Assembly: GCA_942159475.1 (NCBI GenBank)
Contig: OW804095.1
Coordinates: forward strand, 149,286,808 to 149,350,807
Direction: 5' to 3'
Length of the DNA: 64,000 nt
Source of the DNA: Sthenelais limicola
Lineage: Eukaryota > Annelida > Polychaeta > Phyllodocida > Sigalionidae
Shown: in pieces, positions 8,368 through 18,355 of the stretch
Position numbering within the stretch: position 1 is the stretch's first letter
Layout: each line of letters starts with the position of its first letter
Program-made: the position numbers and the translations under genes
Notes under the pieces: model-generated
Seen by the model: only the letters and a program-made list of their open reading frames with translations
The model's database searches: none
Told to the model about the DNA's origin: nothing

Positions 8368-9164
8368 ACGTACAGACTTTGATGTATAATAAGTGGGAGA
8401 GTATTGATACCAACAACATCTGGTGCAGTGTGACCCTATGTGACTGAGTGCACAATAATACACTCACCAGCTCATCATGGAGTGTATAATTGCGCAGGTT
8501 ATTGTGCATGATGTAAGCGGCCTGTCCTGCTGGTCGCTGTTGCCCTGGTCACCCGCCATGAACCACTGTGTACAGATAGACTAGCTACAATTTATTTTTT
8601 ATTTTTTATTTTTTATTTGAACTACCATCCTCCTGATTAAGGGCCACATATGCCCGAAAGCTTGAGAAACTAATAGAATCAACACCAACTTTATTATGTT
8701 CTTCATAAGTTACATCTATTGAAAATACTTCGGCCAACCCGATATACAGCGAGCCCCTTCCCCTTCGACTGTTTTATCTTTTTAATTCAATTAATTTAAT
8801 TTAATCAAAAGGCAACGCAGGAATATATCCACATCGTGGGTACGCGTATTTGATAAAATTGTATTGTACATGTGTGGCCATATTTGTAATAAAAAAAATC
8901 AATTGTTATTCGGGCTTGCAGTACATAAACACAATATATAAATGATGGATTACTGACATGACTGTTCCAGGTCACCTTGAATTATTTGTATGGTTTCGAA
9001 AATTAAAATGGAAATATTGAGAGGCTTACCTGATAAGCGAATTAAAGTTAGACATTTTCCCTAGCTGAGTCCAACCTAAAATTGCTTTGTCCAATTGCTC
9101 TAGTTTTGTGATTGATAACTTTGCAGATTGGACGAGGTTCAAAGTGTAAATGAAGGAAAGTATA
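8368..9164. other. Non-coding stretch with one ribozyme-like motif
   Basis: No exon or RNA gene is seen. It contains a (TTTTTTA)n run at 8591-8625 followed by the hammerhead-like motif annotated separately. The rest is unremarkable AT-rich DNA. Confidence 0.5.
8632..8664 (+). ncRNA. Degenerate hammerhead-like motif, Penelope-type (copy 1)
   Basis: CTGATTA is followed by a short stem (GGGC...GCCC) and then GAAAGC. The order resembles the minimal hammerhead core CTGATGA-stem II-GAAAC reported in Penelope-like element termini. Core position 8 is T instead of G and the GAAAC/GTC part is altered, so it is unlikely to cleave. A (TTTTTTA)n run precedes it, as at the second motif. Confidence 0.3.
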
Positions 9165-9397
9165 GGGTCAGATTTTCAGAAAATGTACAATTGGCAGATC
9201 TCCATATTTAGTCAATTCTGCTAAATAAGACTGAAACATGGTCAAAACTAGGTATATCTGACTATATTTGGTATTGCCAATTCAAACAATCTGTTTTGCT
9301 ATGTTAAACTGAATTCTGAACATCATTATTGTCTTAAATGTGGGTTATTTAAGAGGATTCCTGAAGACAAATTGTACATTTTCTGGCGATTTCACCC
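9165..9397 (+). mobile_element. MITE family A, copy 3
   Basis: 233 bp, flanked by TATA on both sides (9161-9164, 9398-9401). The right terminus is diverged (GGCGATTTCACCC). Confidence 0.8.
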
Positions 9398-9625
9398 TAT
9401 AGATGTTTTAGGGGGAGAAGCTCTAACCTGTGCTGAAGACCTATGGACAAGTGAGGGGTGGGGGTGAGGGTAGATAGTGGAAGAGCCAGATACAGCTGGT
9501 GCAGCAGTAAATCAATCCTTCATATCATGACCAGACACAGGCTTTGTAAGTTTGTAACACAGCTCTGTGTCACACCTCCTTCACACTGTAGACCTGGTTA
9601 GTGGCATTAGGTAGTAGTACTATAT

Positions 9626-9860
9626 GGGTCAGATCTTCAGAAAATGTACAATTGCCAGCTGTACACATTTAGTAAGTTCTGCTGAATTAAGCTGCAATTT
9701 GGTCAATACTAGGTAAATTTGAGTATATTCGGCATTGCATTGATGCTAGCAATCTGTATGATTAGGTTGTACTGTATTTTGAACCTTATTTTTGTCTGAA
9801 ATTTTGGTTATTTGAGAAGATTGGTGAAGACGAATTGTACATTTTCTGAAAATCTGACCC
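9626..9860 (+). mobile_element. MITE family A, copy 4
   Basis: 235 bp with intact GGGTCAG/CTGACCC ends. Flanks are ATAT and ATAA. It is one of three copies within 1.2 kb, all in the same orientation. Confidence 0.85.
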
Positions 9861-10089
9861 ATAAAATGCCTGTGTTCAAGCTTCTGGCTGAATAGTAATG
9901 GTAATTCATCAATTAAGCAATCAAATAAATCAAGCAATAACAATAGTTATTTAGCATCCTATGTTATTCTGCTGCACCTTACATGAGGTATCCTCATAGG
10001 CTGTAGGCTGATTATATTGTTTCATATTGTTAATATCCATATCGCTAATGGTCCCATTGGATTTAGTAGTAAAATAGTGATAAGTATAT

Positions 10090-10325
10090 GGGTCAGATTT
10101 TCAGAAAATGTACAATTGGCAGCTCTACACTTTTAGGAACTTCTGCTAAATTAGGCTGAAAAATGATAAATACCGAGTATATTTGAGTATCATTTGGTAT
10201 CGCATTGATTCAAAGTATCAGTTCTGTTATGTTAAACTGCATTTTGAAGCTCATTTCTGTCTTAGATGTGGGTTATTTGAGAGGATTGGTGAAGGCGAAT
10301 TGTACATTTTCTAAAACTCTGACCC
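10090..10325 (+). mobile_element. MITE family A, copy 5 (second subfamily)
   Basis: 236 bp with a perfect ATAT duplication. The interior has AAAGTATCAG and TGTGGGTTATTTGAGAGGAT, marking the second subfamily shared with the copies at 22602, 28790, 33150 and 51978. Confidence 0.85.
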
Positions 10326-10477
10326 ATATGCTCTATATGCTCTAGAGCAGCCCATATCCCTATGTTATCTCATGCTGCACCCCAATATAAGGATATATTG
10401 TGCAACAGGTCCCCAGCCATTCTACTCCTTCTATTGAAGCACTGCCTTGAACAGTCTTGAGGCTATAACTACCTGAT

Positions 10478-10543
10478 GCAGAGACTAAAATGATTAATAA
10501 CCTCCATTTCGGGTCTGCTGGTGCACTGTTTGTGCATAATATA
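10478..10543 (+). repeat. Dispersed repeat G, copy 1
   Basis: About 65 bp shared with 63708-63771: GCAGAGACTAAA, ATAACCTCCATT, GGCCTGCTGGTGCA-like and TGTGCATAATAT. The family is unrecognised. Confidence 0.55.
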
Positions 10544-10565
10544 ATGTCTGTGTCTATTTGATTAA

Positions 10566-10970
10566 GGGTGGTCTCCACTGGCTGCAGTAAGCTCTGTGGT
10601 AAGCCTTGCGATGGTTTGTGCTGGTTCTGTAGGTGGTGAGGAATGATGAGGTCCTGCCTACACAGTCTAGGCCCTAAGTTTAGAGAGTGCCTTCAAACAC
10701 AGGGAAAGCCTCTCACCTCAAACCGCAAAGTGCCATTATAATTCCATTAAGACCGCAAAATGTCATTATATTCCCATTAAAACGCTGAGTCCGAGTCCAG
10801 CAAATCGATTAGCAAAGTAGGCTGACATACCATTCTTATCTGATCTGAGGGTTTGGACCTAGACTGTACATGGTAAACTGGCCATGTAGGCAGGACCTCA
10901 ACACCTCTCACCATCACAGCACCATCGCAAGGCTTACCGCAGAGCGTAACGCAACCAGTGGAGACCACCC
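10566..10970. mobile_element. Fold-back element family C (GGTGGTCTCC), with loop
   Basis: 405 bp. Imperfect inverted arms of about 98 bp start GGGTGGTCTCCACTGGCTGC and end GCAACCAGTGGAGACCACCC, around a loop of about 205 bp. Subterminal AAGCCTTGCGATGGT and its inverse are conserved in both arms. No ORF is present. Flanks TTAA/TTTA do not give a clear duplication. Confidence 0.75.
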
Positions 10971-11479
10971 TTTATACACCAAGCATTGCTCCAGCAACCC
11001 CTCAATATCGGCCATTTATTCTTTATTAAGCAGCATATATACGTAGGCCACATCCATGATAATTATTGTCTGGTTATTTGCTGTCACCATGCGTCCTTTG
11101 TCTCACCTAATGTAGAAATTCCATTCTACTGGGAGACAATTCCTGTATCTCGGGTCACTGAGGTCATGCTATAGAGGTCTGCTTTAATAGGAACTCAGAT
11201 AAGACAATAGAAAAAGGATAAATTTAATAATGAACGAGTAGATGAACTTGCTGTATCCACTGTGTCAACACAATACTTGTCCATGTACAGTGTATGGCCA
11301 TTGTTGGCCTTGTGTAGGTGCCAGATCTAATCTATTCACAGAATCATAATTACATTAGTCTCAGAATAGATCTGATCTCTGTCAGGTCAGGAGTTCCTCG
11401 AATGCCATAGATTGATTCTAATGTAAGGTATAGAGATAGAGCAAAGGGTGGGTGTAATTCGGGGGGTGTTGGGGTCGGG
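10971..11479. other. Non-coding stretch, no feature seen
   Basis: About 500 bp of unique-looking sequence without splice-flanked coding potential or recognised repeats. Confidence 0.5.
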
Positions 11480-11817
11480 GAGGGTGAAAGGGAGAAGGAG
11501 AGAGAGCGAGAGAGAGAGAGAGAGGGAGAGAGAGAGGGAGGGAGAGAGAGGAGAGAGGGAGGGAGGGAGAGAGAGGAGAGAGGGAGAGAGAGAGGAGAGA
11601 GGGAGAAGGAGAGAGAGGAAAGAGAGAGGAGAGGGAGAGGGGAGAGAGAGAGGGAGAAGGAGAGAGAGAGAGAGGAAGGAGAGGGAGAGAGAGGAGAGAG
11701 AGAGGGAGGGAGAGAGAGGAGAGCGAGGGATAGAGAGAAAGAGAAAGAGAAAGTGAGACAGAGACAAAGACAGAGAGAGGAAGGATTGAGAGAGACAGAG
11801 GGGGAGAGAGGAGAGAG
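11480..11817 (+). repeat. GA-rich purine tract
   Basis: About 340 bp of almost pure purine, (GA)n mixed with GGGA and GGAGA units. It creates spurious Glu/Arg frames on + and Ser/Leu/Pro frames on -. Confidence 0.9.
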
Positions 11818-11838
11818 GTGATCATTATATCACAATTG

Positions 11839-11955
11839 AGGTTGTTATCACACTCAGTGAGATCTGCATATGTGATATTGTTTGATCAGATCAACACGTT
11901 GATATGAGCATATAAAGTACATTATAAAACACAACTTCTGATATAAATACAAAAC
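11839..11955 (+). repeat. Dispersed repeat E, copy 2
   Basis: Same orientation and about the same length as 6767-6872. It shares GTTGTTATCACACTCA and TGATATTGTTTGATCA. From 11956 to 12330 there is AT-rich sequence with several near-repeats of ATCTCAGTGATA at about 12200-12260. Confidence 0.55.
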
Positions 11956-12330
11956 ACAAACTTGAAGTTGACATGTTTGAGCTCTTTGAGCAGGACTTCG
12001 CCAATTTTGCTGGACTTTTGCTCAACAAAAATATGGCACTTTATGGTATATTTGAATTAAATTATTAATAGATGTAACTAAAGTTCTAATTCTAACTTGT
12101 TGATGACAAGCAATAGAAGCAATTACTTGTGCTAAATTATTGTAAATTGCTCTCAATATCATTATCTTATTATTGCTTATTAGGTAGATATCTCACATAT
12201 CTCAGTGATAATATCTCACTGATAATATTTCAGTGATACTATCTCAGTGATACTGTCTCAGTGATAATACACATGTTGGAATGATTGCATGCACACATGT
12301 GTGAAATACCTGTGTGTTTAGTGCGTATAT

Positions 12331-12473
12331 GGGTCAGATTTTCAGAAAATGTACAATTGGCAGCTGTAAACATTTAGTAAATTCTGCTAAATTAGGCTGC
12401 AGTTTGGTCAATACTAGGTAAATTCAAGTATATTTGGCATTGCATTGATTCTAGCAATCTGGTTGGTTATGTT
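12331..12473 (+). mobile_element. MITE family A, copy 6, cut by the assembly gap
   Basis: The first 143 bp of a family A element, from GGGTCAG to GGTTGGTTATGTT, then Ns. The left flank is ATAT. Confidence 0.8.
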
Positions 12474-12673
12474 NNNNNNNNNNNNNNNNNNNNNNNNNNN
12501 NNNNNNNNNNNNNNNNNNNNNNNNNNNNNNNNNNNNNNNNNNNNNNNNNNNNNNNNNNNNNNNNNNNNNNNNNNNNNNNNNNNNNNNNNNNNNNNNNNNN
12601 NNNNNNNNNNNNNNNNNNNNNNNNNNNNNNNNNNNNNNNNNNNNNNNNNNNNNNNNNNNNNNNNNNNNNNNNN
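12474..12673. other. Assembly gap (200 N)
   Basis: Exactly 200 N, so probably a placeholder length. Both edges lie inside a family A element and carry overlapping segments of its consensus. Confidence 0.97.
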
Positions 12674-12836
12674 TAAATTAGGCTGCAATTTGGTCTATAC
12701 TAGGTAAATTCAAGTATATTTGGCATTGCGTGGTTGGTTATGTTAAACTGTATTTTGAAGTTTATTTTCGTCTGAAATCTGGGTTATTTGTGAAGATTGG
12801 TGAAGTTGAATTGTACATTTTCTGAAAATCTGACCC
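12674..12836 (+). mobile_element. MITE family A, copy 6/7, right part after the gap
   Basis: The family A interior from TAAATTAGGCTGC to the CTGACCC end; right flank AAAT. It repeats sequence already present left of the gap, including a 13-base GGTTGGTTATGTT. Confidence 0.8.
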
Positions 12837-13180
12837 AAATGACATGGTATTTACCTGGGTGTATTGTGTCTGGGTGATGTAGCAGCGGTGGCGGTGTATT
12901 GCAACACCAGCTTGTGCCAGTCCCCGGTGAAAGAAAACACATTCACTGTATTGAGACGTAAAGATGAATAATTGCTGCATCATGCAAGGCTTATGTGCTT
13001 ATTTGTAATAACTCGCACATGCTACCTTTAATCTGGTGAAATATCATGATTTACTGTACAATAGGAGAGATAATAACTCCGCCTGTGCCAACTGGTATCT
13101 ATTCACAGTCTGCATGTTTTTACTGACTTAAGGATGTTACCCCAGAAATGGAAGCCATTATTTGATTAAGAGAATGTCCT

Positions 13181-13717
13181 CCCAGGGCAGTTATAGTTCT
13201 CTCAGGGCATTATAGCTCTATAATGTCCTCCCAGGGCTGGTCCTGGGTAAGACCTTAAACTGCCTTTCTGTCTCTTTTCTCTGTCTCTCTCTCCCTTCTT
13301 CTCTATCTCTATTTCCTGGGTATGATCATAAACTGCCTCCCTGTCAGCTCTCCCGCCCTTGATATAACACTTCAACGTGTTGATAAAGGCGTAAAGCAAC
13401 CAATCTCACTCACTCACTCACACCCAGGGCTGTTATAGTTCTCTCAGGGCATTATAGCTCTATAATGTCCTCCCAGGGCAATTATAGTTCTCTCAGGGCA
13501 TTATAGCTCTATAATGTCCTCCCAGGGCAGTTATAGTTCTCTCAGGGCATTATAGCTCTATAATATCCTCCCGGGGCATAGTTCTCTCAGGGCATTATAG
13601 CTCTATAATGTCCTCTCAGGGCAGTTATAGTTCTCTCAGGGCATTATAGCTCTATAATGTCCTCCCGGGGCATAGTTCTCTCAGGGCATTATAGCTCTAT
13701 AATGTCCTCTCAGGGCA
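13181..13717 (+). repeat. 49-bp tandem repeat array, split by a retroposon
   Basis: The unit contains CCAGGGCAGTTATAGTTCTC and TCAGGGCATTATAGCTCTAT. About seven copies, some shortened, are interrupted at 13240-13422 by the SINE-like insertion. Confidence 0.85.
13240..13422 (+). mobile_element. SINE-like retroposon D with (CACT)n tail, copy 1
   Basis: 183 bp flanked by a 10-bp duplication CCCAGGGCTG (13230-13239, 13423-13432). The body carries two related modules (CCTGGGTAAGACC...CTGCC and CCTGGGTATGATCATAAACTGCC), a CT-rich middle, then GATAAAGGCGTAAAGC and a CACT-repeat tail. It has no clear tRNA A or B box. A second copy is at 32701-32889. Confidence 0.75.
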
Positions 13718-14918
13718 ATAGAATAGAATAGCTTATCACTGGGTGAAATATTCGTAATACTACTATAAGAGTCTAAAGGCAGGTGTGCCCAGTTATGTCT
13801 TCTTCCTATGCTCACATCTAGAGCCAGATCAGGCAGGACGCTATGTCTCCCATAGTTACACCTACCCCCTTCATACTGCCATATACTCCAGCATAAATCA
13901 TTCAGCCACAAACAATTACCACAGAGATCTCTTATATTACCACATCAACTCCATGGGTAATACATGCATGACTATAACATGCCTAGTATTAAAACTCATC
14001 AAGGTAATTTAGAGGTCAACCAGAGGTCAGATTGATCTGTCTGTCTGTGTGTCTCCCTGCCTATAGGTCACTTGGATCAGTTGTTGGAGGAGGAACTACC
14101 GTATTTCACCGACTGTAATCCAGGGAGTGAATATATGCCTGACCGCATTTCACCGATTCAGGCTTTGAAAGCAAGATGGGGAACATGGAAGTCCCCAGTT
14201 TTTATTATTTTTATTATTTTCTATTTGCCCTTGAAAAAGGGCAAATGTGCCTGAAACGTCGGACCCCAAGAAAACTGAACCAAAAACTCATATCCCACTC
14301 CTGTCGCCTCCGTTCTTGGGCTGAACCCCATCCAACATAGGATTTTATTATTTTTATTGCAGGCAGTTGATATAATTTCATAAGCTATAACCTGAATATA
14401 AGAATTGTTGGTCGGGAGCTAAAGACAAAAAGATGAGCCAGGGGATATCTTCTAGCAATTGTGGTACATATTGTAATTACAGATATGAACATAATAGTTT
14501 GTATTTGTATTCATTGGTCTACTCTAATACCGTCCATTGTGGAGGTTTATGAGCTACTTTATATGTCTACATTGTTATATTTGTTATAATTTACATTGTT
14601 ATATTTGTTAGTTGAGTTATGTATCCATATATTCTCATGACCAATCCTGGTCAGTCTGTTGTGCATTGTCACTATGCTGCTGTCTACTGCTTGACTGTCT
14701 ATTTATCTATTAGTTGTCAAACGCAACATCTTTCAGTCTTTACATTCAAAACTTTGGTACCGTTTTCAGGGAACCAATTTGAAAGGTTTTAAACATTTTC
14801 TATTCCAAGTTCTGTTCTAAGGTGAATTATCTTTCAGACTACCAACATGACAAACAAACCTCACATATTTCTATCAAAATCACCAAAGTTTAACTGTATT
14901 TTCTGTTGCAACCATTAG
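13718..14918. other. Sequence upstream of WDFY3 coding exon 1
   Basis: No upstream exon can be supported. It holds a short open segment at 14072-14195 beside splice-like TATAG, a T/A-rich run and a hammerhead-like motif at 14230. A 5' UTR exon of WDFY3 should lie upstream, here or outside the window. Confidence 0.45.
14230..14262 (+). ncRNA. Degenerate hammerhead-like motif, Penelope-type (copy 2)
   Basis: After a (TTATT)n run the sequence reads CTTGAAAAAGGGCAAATGTG, then CCTGAAACGTCGG. GAAACGTC matches the 3' core and cleavage triplet of minimal Penelope-type hammerheads, with an imperfect stem (AGGGCA/TGCCT). The 5' core CTGATGA is degraded. It is probably the remnant end of a Penelope-like element. 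Confidence 0.35.
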
Positions 14919-14930
14919 GAGTGTGTCAAG

Positions 14931-15122
14931 ATGAATTTCCTGCGTAACATGATGGGTGGCCACCAGAGGCCGTTGGTTGAGTCGGCGGCCGCCCCGCAGG
15001 ACAACACGCTCGGCCTCATGCACCTCCGCAAGCTCTTCGCTGACTTCCGCCACCCCGCAACCAATGCTACCCAGAAGGAGTTGGAGGATAAGCTATATAA
15101 TATGCTGCCCCTATTCTATAAG
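14931..15122 (+). CDS. WDFY3: WDFY3 (Alfy) homologue, coding exon 1
   Basis: 64 codons from ATG to the donor AAG|GTAAGAGT. The acceptor is at 14917-14918 (CCATTAG), giving a 12-base 5' UTR in this exon. The protein begins MNFLRNMMGG and contains PQDNTLGLMHLRKLF and LEDKLYNMLPLFYK. This matches the vertebrate WDFY3 N-terminus (PQDNALGLMHLRRLF, KLYMMLP) closely. WDFY3 is a very large BEACH, WD40 and FYVE protein that tethers ubiquitinated aggregates to autophagosomal membranes; those domains lie far downstream of this exon. The exon is GC-rich (GGCGGCCGCC) against AT-rich flanks. The intron is phase 0. Family identity is secure; orthology rather than a close paralogue is inferred. Confidence 0.92.
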
Positions 15123-15659
15123 GTAAGAGTATTATTACATTATTCTGCTTACACTTTTTTACAGCTTTAATCTCAAGTGATATTGGTCACCACGTCCATT
15201 CATCAGGTCGGCCAGAAGGGATTTTTACAGGTGGTGCTGTGATCGTCCGCACTGGCTGCCATATTATCTGGTGACAACAAACGCCGCACCTCTGGGTTAC
15301 CAGTGCTAAATTGCTCAATTTCACCTGCTTAGAAAACAGTCAAAAACTGGGAAAAAATTCTAGATTCTTCATAGAAATGTACAGTATTGCCAAGAAAATA
15401 CACACAGGGGGTTGATAATGTTTAAAACTTTGTAGAATTGAAGAAATCCAGGATGGAACTTTGCGGTTTTAACCCTGGCCTATATGAGTTGCCATGGCAT
15501 GTTTGCACCAGACCATAGTCCAGTTGGTCGGAAATCGCCCACCCGACCTAACGAATAGACCCTCCCCAAAATGTGTAAGATGCCTGACGAGAACACGAGA
15601 CAGCGATTTATGCTACAATAAAATCCTAAAAATGGTTTATCCTAATAATCTTAAATTGA

Positions 15660-15830
15660 CACTTTATGTCTACAAGCACCCCTTCCCCCAGTCCCCGCGC
15701 CCCCTGCCCCTATTTCCATGCTCCCCCACTCTCCCCCCCCTTCACTCCCCCACCCATCAGCCCTCACTTCCCCCGCTCCACCCCTCCCTCTACTCCCCCC
15801 ACTCCCCCCACCTCTGCCAGCCCTTAGAGG
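15660..15830 (+). repeat. C-rich low-complexity tract
   Basis: Dense CCCC and CTCCCCC runs with a few TTCACT interruptions. It gives spurious Pro-rich frames. The stretch 15123-15659 before it shows no feature. Confidence 0.75.
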
Positions 15831-16155
15831 CGGCGAGGGCCATGAAGCGGTTAAGTTATGGAGGTGTTGCAGGGCGGCAGGTAAAGGTGGAGTGGTTGCC
15901 TCCAGCATATATATGGTGGGTATGAGTAGCTGGAGGAGGGGCAGGGGCAGACTTACTGACCATCTGTATGCTGGGCCGGGGTGGGGGCGGTGCAGTGGTC
16001 AGTCCCACACCTCCCTCACACGCCAGCCAATCACTGACCTCCATCATCTACCTCTCTATTCAGCCTCACTTTGGTCAGACTAGATGTGCTTCCGGTCACG
16101 TGGTATTCATTATTTATTTTAATTCATGACTACAGGAATAAGTGAGTAGATAAAT

Positions 16156-16158
16156 GAA

Positions 16159-16192
<34 letters not shown>
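16156..16192 (+). repeat. (AAAT)n microsatellite
   Basis: About nine ATAA units in a row. Confidence 0.85.
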
Positions 16193-16193
<1 letters not shown>

Positions 16194-16273
16194 GTGAGAA
16201 CAAGTTCTCCCAATCAGGGCCACCATCCCCCTTGCCTCTATTCATCCTCTCTAACTCTGGTCAGTTTAGACTT

Positions 16274-16508
16274 GGGTCAGATCTTCAGAAAATGTACAAT
16301 TGGCAGCTGTACAAATTTAGCAAATTATGCTAAAATAGGCTGCAATTCGATCAATACTAGGTAAATTCAAGTATATTCGGCATTGCATTGGTTCTAGTAA
16401 TCTGTTTGGTTAGGTTGAACTGTATTTTGATGTTTATTTTCGTCTGAGATTTGGGTTATTTGAGAAGATTGGTGAAGTTGAATTGTACATTTTCTGAAAT
16501 TCTGACCC
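16274..16508 (+). mobile_element. MITE family A, copy 8
   Basis: 235 bp with good ends and a perfect ACTT duplication (16270-16273, 16509-16512). Confidence 0.88.
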
Positions 16509-16601
16509 ACTTGCTTTACGTCAGTTCCAATTATTATGTCATTCCCTGGAGTGAGGCAAGGCTTATCATCCTCCCCTGCCAACACACACCCTCTGACACT
16601 A

Positions 16602-16644
16602 ACAAACTGAATGGAAACTGTTCACTTTAGACGTTTATGATCAA
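16602..16644 (+). repeat. Direct repeat F, occupied copy
   Basis: 43 bp (AACAAACTGAATGGAAACTG ... TTTATGATCA) identical to 17526-17568. The family B element follows at once, and the repeat resumes after it with TTAACAGCTTAAAGA (16987). Confidence 0.85.
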
Positions 16645-16646
16645 TA

Positions 16647-16984
16647 GGGGATTTGCATAGCCGCCATATTGTATCTTGATTCACATGCAATTATGGGACT
16701 AATGGTACAGTCTAAAATCTATTGAAAACATACCATGTTCACCATGGAATAATTGTCTGTGATCTAATGTCAATATCCATGTGTTATACATGTTTCCATG
16801 ACACAAACCACTTTCCCATCATGCATTTGGTTTTCATTGATCATTTATACAAGCTATAATATTGGTTAAAACATTTTTGCAATTTTTGATAGAAATGTTG
16901 CCGAATATTTGTATGGCAGTCTTGAACTGAATCCCTCCCAGCATGCACTGTGACAGAAATGCGCAGTGAGACATGCAACTCCCC
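16647..16984 (-). mobile_element. MITE family B, copy 2
   Basis: 338 bp with GGGGATTTGCATAGCCGCCAT at the left and ACTCCCC at the right, TA on both sides. It is inverted relative to the copy at 6907. Confidence 0.7.
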
Positions 16985-17337
16985 TATTAACAGCTTAAAG
17001 AACACCCTCTGCTAACTGAGGCACATACAATTGAGGACAGGTTCGCTTTTATTGCATATGTTAAGAATAACCTTGGTTGAGGGTGATGCAGTTTTAGGAG
17101 ACTGCATCCTAATTGTCATTTACTTTTCATGATTATGCATACTATGTAACACTTGTACATGATGCAGGTTTAGGAGACCTTTATTGTTAATTGTCATTTG
17201 ATTGTCATGATTGTAGGCCTACTGTGCTTACTTTTTACTGTAAACGTAGAATAGAGTAGATGGAGGTAGAACTGTAACAAATAACACGAAAGGCATGGTC
17301 GGGAAGACCTCTTTTTCAGATATAAATTCTATATATT

Positions 17338-17430
17338 TTCTCCATAAACAGTTACAATAGACAGGAAAAAGGATAATATACTTTCTGTGCCCTCACAGCT
17401 CTTCCAAGAAACCCAGAATTACTTTTATTG
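17338..17430 (+). repeat. Dispersed repeat H, copy 1
   Basis: About 93 bp that match 46068-46162 in reverse complement (ACAGTTACAATAGACAGGAA; GGATAATATACTTTCTGTGC). A tail-like CAAATAAAGAATTATCTTAT with TTATC repeats follows at 17498-17525, so this may be the end of a retroposon. Confidence 0.6.
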
Positions 17431-17525
17431 TTATAACTACTGACTACTAGATCCCCTTAAAATGACTACAACCTTTTTGTCAAAACATTCCTATGGCAAA
17501 TAAAGAATTATCTTATCTTATCTTT

Positions 17526-17590
17526 AACAAACTGAATGGAAACTGTTCACTTTAGACGTTTATGATCATTGAACAGCTTTAAGAGCTTTT
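17526..17590 (+). repeat. Direct repeat F, empty copy
   Basis: It has the 43-bp repeat, then ATTGAACAGCTTTAAGAGCT without the family B element present in the first copy. It therefore acts as a paralogous empty site. Confidence 0.7.
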
Positions 17591-17635
17591 ACAGAAAGTT
17601 CTAGTGCTCAACCTGGTGAAAGTTGATGACTAAAC

Positions 17636-17831
17636 GGTGGTCTCCACTGGCTGCGGTAGGCTCTGCAGTAAGCCTTGCGATGGTGCTGTGATGGTGAGAA
17701 GTGGCGAGGTCCTGCCTACATGGCCAGTGAACCATGTAGGCATGACCTCGTCATTCCCCTCCACCTACAGAACCAGCTCAAACCATTGCAAGGCTTACCG
17801 CAGAGCTTACCGCAGCCAGTGGAGACCACCC
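17636..17831. mobile_element. Fold-back element family C, near-palindromic hairpin
   Basis: 196 bp that fold almost end to end: GGTGGTCTCCACTGGCTGCG at the left, CGCAGCCAGTGGAGACCACC at the right, with the centre TACATGGCCAGTGAACCATGTA. Compared with 10566-10970 it lacks the loop. Confidence 0.8.
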
Positions 17832-18097
17832 TTTATAGGTTCATTACCTCAGCTAGACGCCTCAGTCCTCAGATCCTGAGATCTTGTTAACAATTACTGC
17901 AGACTGTTAAACTTGTTATCAATTGAGAGCCTTGCATCAATCTGCATTGTGAATAATTGATCTGTGATGAATATTCACCAATGACGGTATGCCCGTATAA
18001 TAGGCCTGATATTGAAACTGTGGTATGCATGAATACAAGACAATTATACCACAAGTGTGGGTGTTATGATATATGTAGAAATGAGTGATATCTGCCT

Positions 18098-18100
<3 letters not shown>
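17832..18100. other. Non-coding stretch, no feature seen
   Basis: Unique-looking AT-rich sequence between the fold-back element and the GATA microsatellite. Confidence 0.5.
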
Positions 18101-18134
<34 letters not shown>

Positions 18135-18355
18135 CAGACAGATAGATAGATAGATAGATAGACAGACAGATAGATAGATAGATAGATAGATAGACAGACA
18201 GATAGATAGATAGATAGATAGATAGACAGATAGATAGATATATAGAAATAGACAGATAGATAGATAGATAGAAATAGACAGACAGATAGATAGATAGATA
18301 GAAATAGACAGACAGATAGATAGATAGATAGAAATAGACAGATAGATAGATAGAT
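18101..18355 (+). repeat. GATA/GACA microsatellite
   Basis: About 255 bp of (GATA)n with GACA and GAAATA interruptions in a higher-order pattern. It gives a spurious Ser-Ile-Tyr-Leu frame on -. Confidence 0.95.

Noticed and set aside
10566..10970. tRNA-like or snRNA gene in the GGTGGTCTCC repeat
   Set aside because: The stem is a long fold-back with no A/B boxes or tRNA cloverleaf.
14072..14254. A possible WDFY3 upstream exon (60 codons)
   Set aside because: It has a TATAG acceptor-like start but no donor with frame, no family similarity, and it runs into T/A-rich element-like sequence.
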